A stretch of 13,046 nucleotides of DNA from BM714 sp964644525 (GTDB lineage: Bacteria; Bacillota; Clostridia; Peptostreptococcales; BM714). Positions 13,000-13,046 of this stretch are shown here, piece after piece. The stretch is from assembly GCA_964644525.1 (NCBI GenBank), contig CAZXWC010000045.1:1-13046 (forward strand), in the 5' to 3' direction. Under the pieces are notes generated by a model. That model saw only the letters and a list, made by a program, of their open reading frames with translations. It was not told where the DNA came from and did no database searches. The position numbers were made by a program, and so were the translations under genes. Position 1 is the first letter of the stretch. Each line of letters starts with the position of its first letter.

Positions 13000-13046
13000 C
13001 TATTCATATCTTTCAGAGAACTTCATCTGAAGATCATCATAGGCTT
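13000..13046 (-). CDS. Possible C-terminal end of an unrecognised upstream gene
   Basis: One minus-strand frame is open from the window edge to a TAG at 13000-13002, reading AYDDLQMKFSERYE. The charged, protein-like composition is suggestive, but 14 codons are far too few to be confident, and no clear terminator follows before the pfl promoter. Confidence 0.2.
   Translation of the reverse strand, partial: AYDDLQMKFSERYE

Noticed and set aside
1..13046. Search for CRISPR arrays, insertion sequences, tRNA or rRNA genes and prophage remnants
   Set aside because: No regularly spaced repeats, transposase-like proteins, terminal inverted repeats or tRNA-like structures were recognised by eye; gene content and codon style look uniform.

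Overview
The window reads as a chromosomal segment of a low-to-moderate G+C, Gram-positive anaerobe, most likely a member of the Clostridia. The grounds are strong GGAGG-type ribosome binding sites before almost every gene, intrinsic terminators with U-tracts, glycyl-radical pyruvate formate-lyase, a clostridial-style CotH/VTC/DUF4956 cluster, and genes typical of Firmicutes (FmdB, DUF2164, OmpR-type two-component system). I cannot name the species. All genes except one (the agmatinase-family gene) lie on the minus strand, so the window is best read from right to left. No insertion sequences, CRISPR arrays, tRNA or rRNA genes were seen.

Right end (13046 to 9794): a sigma-A promoter (TTGACA-N17-TATCAT) drives a leader of about 160 nt that contains a well-formed ZTP ('pfl motif') riboswitch overlapping an intrinsic terminator, followed by pyruvate formate-lyase (pflB) and its activating enzyme (pflA), closed by a terminator. 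This couples formate production to shortage of one-carbon units for purine synthesis. Next come a SOUL-family haem-binding-like protein (9731 to 9210) and its terminator, a mostly empty stretch of about 260 nt, a GNAT acetyltransferase, a small DUF2164 protein, and the single plus-strand gene, an agmatinase-type ureohydrolase, which converges on the DUF2164 gene and shares a hairpin with it. A Fsr-like MFS transporter is divergent from the ureohydrolase gene.

Left half (5830 to 1): an OmpR-type response regulator and histidine kinase overlap by 8 nt and end in a strong terminator. Immediately downstream begins a three-gene operon: a VTC-type polyphosphate polymerase domain protein, a DUF4956 membrane protein, and a CotH-family secreted atypical kinase with an unusual acidic Met/Gly/Pro-rich insertion. 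It is closed by a terminator. Then follow fmdB and the 5' part of an 8-oxoguanine DNA glycosylase gene, cut by the window edge.

The most interesting reading is regulatory: the promoters of the two-component system and of the VTC-DUF4956-CotH operon carry near-identical 20-bp elements (15 of 20 positions the same), each made of two CTTRAA half-sites exactly 11 bp apart and lying just upstream of a -10 box. That is the layout expected for an OmpR/PhoB-family activator. The kinase/regulator pair therefore probably controls itself and the neighbouring polyphosphate/CotH module, which would make positions 720 to 5826 one functional unit whose biochemical role is not established.
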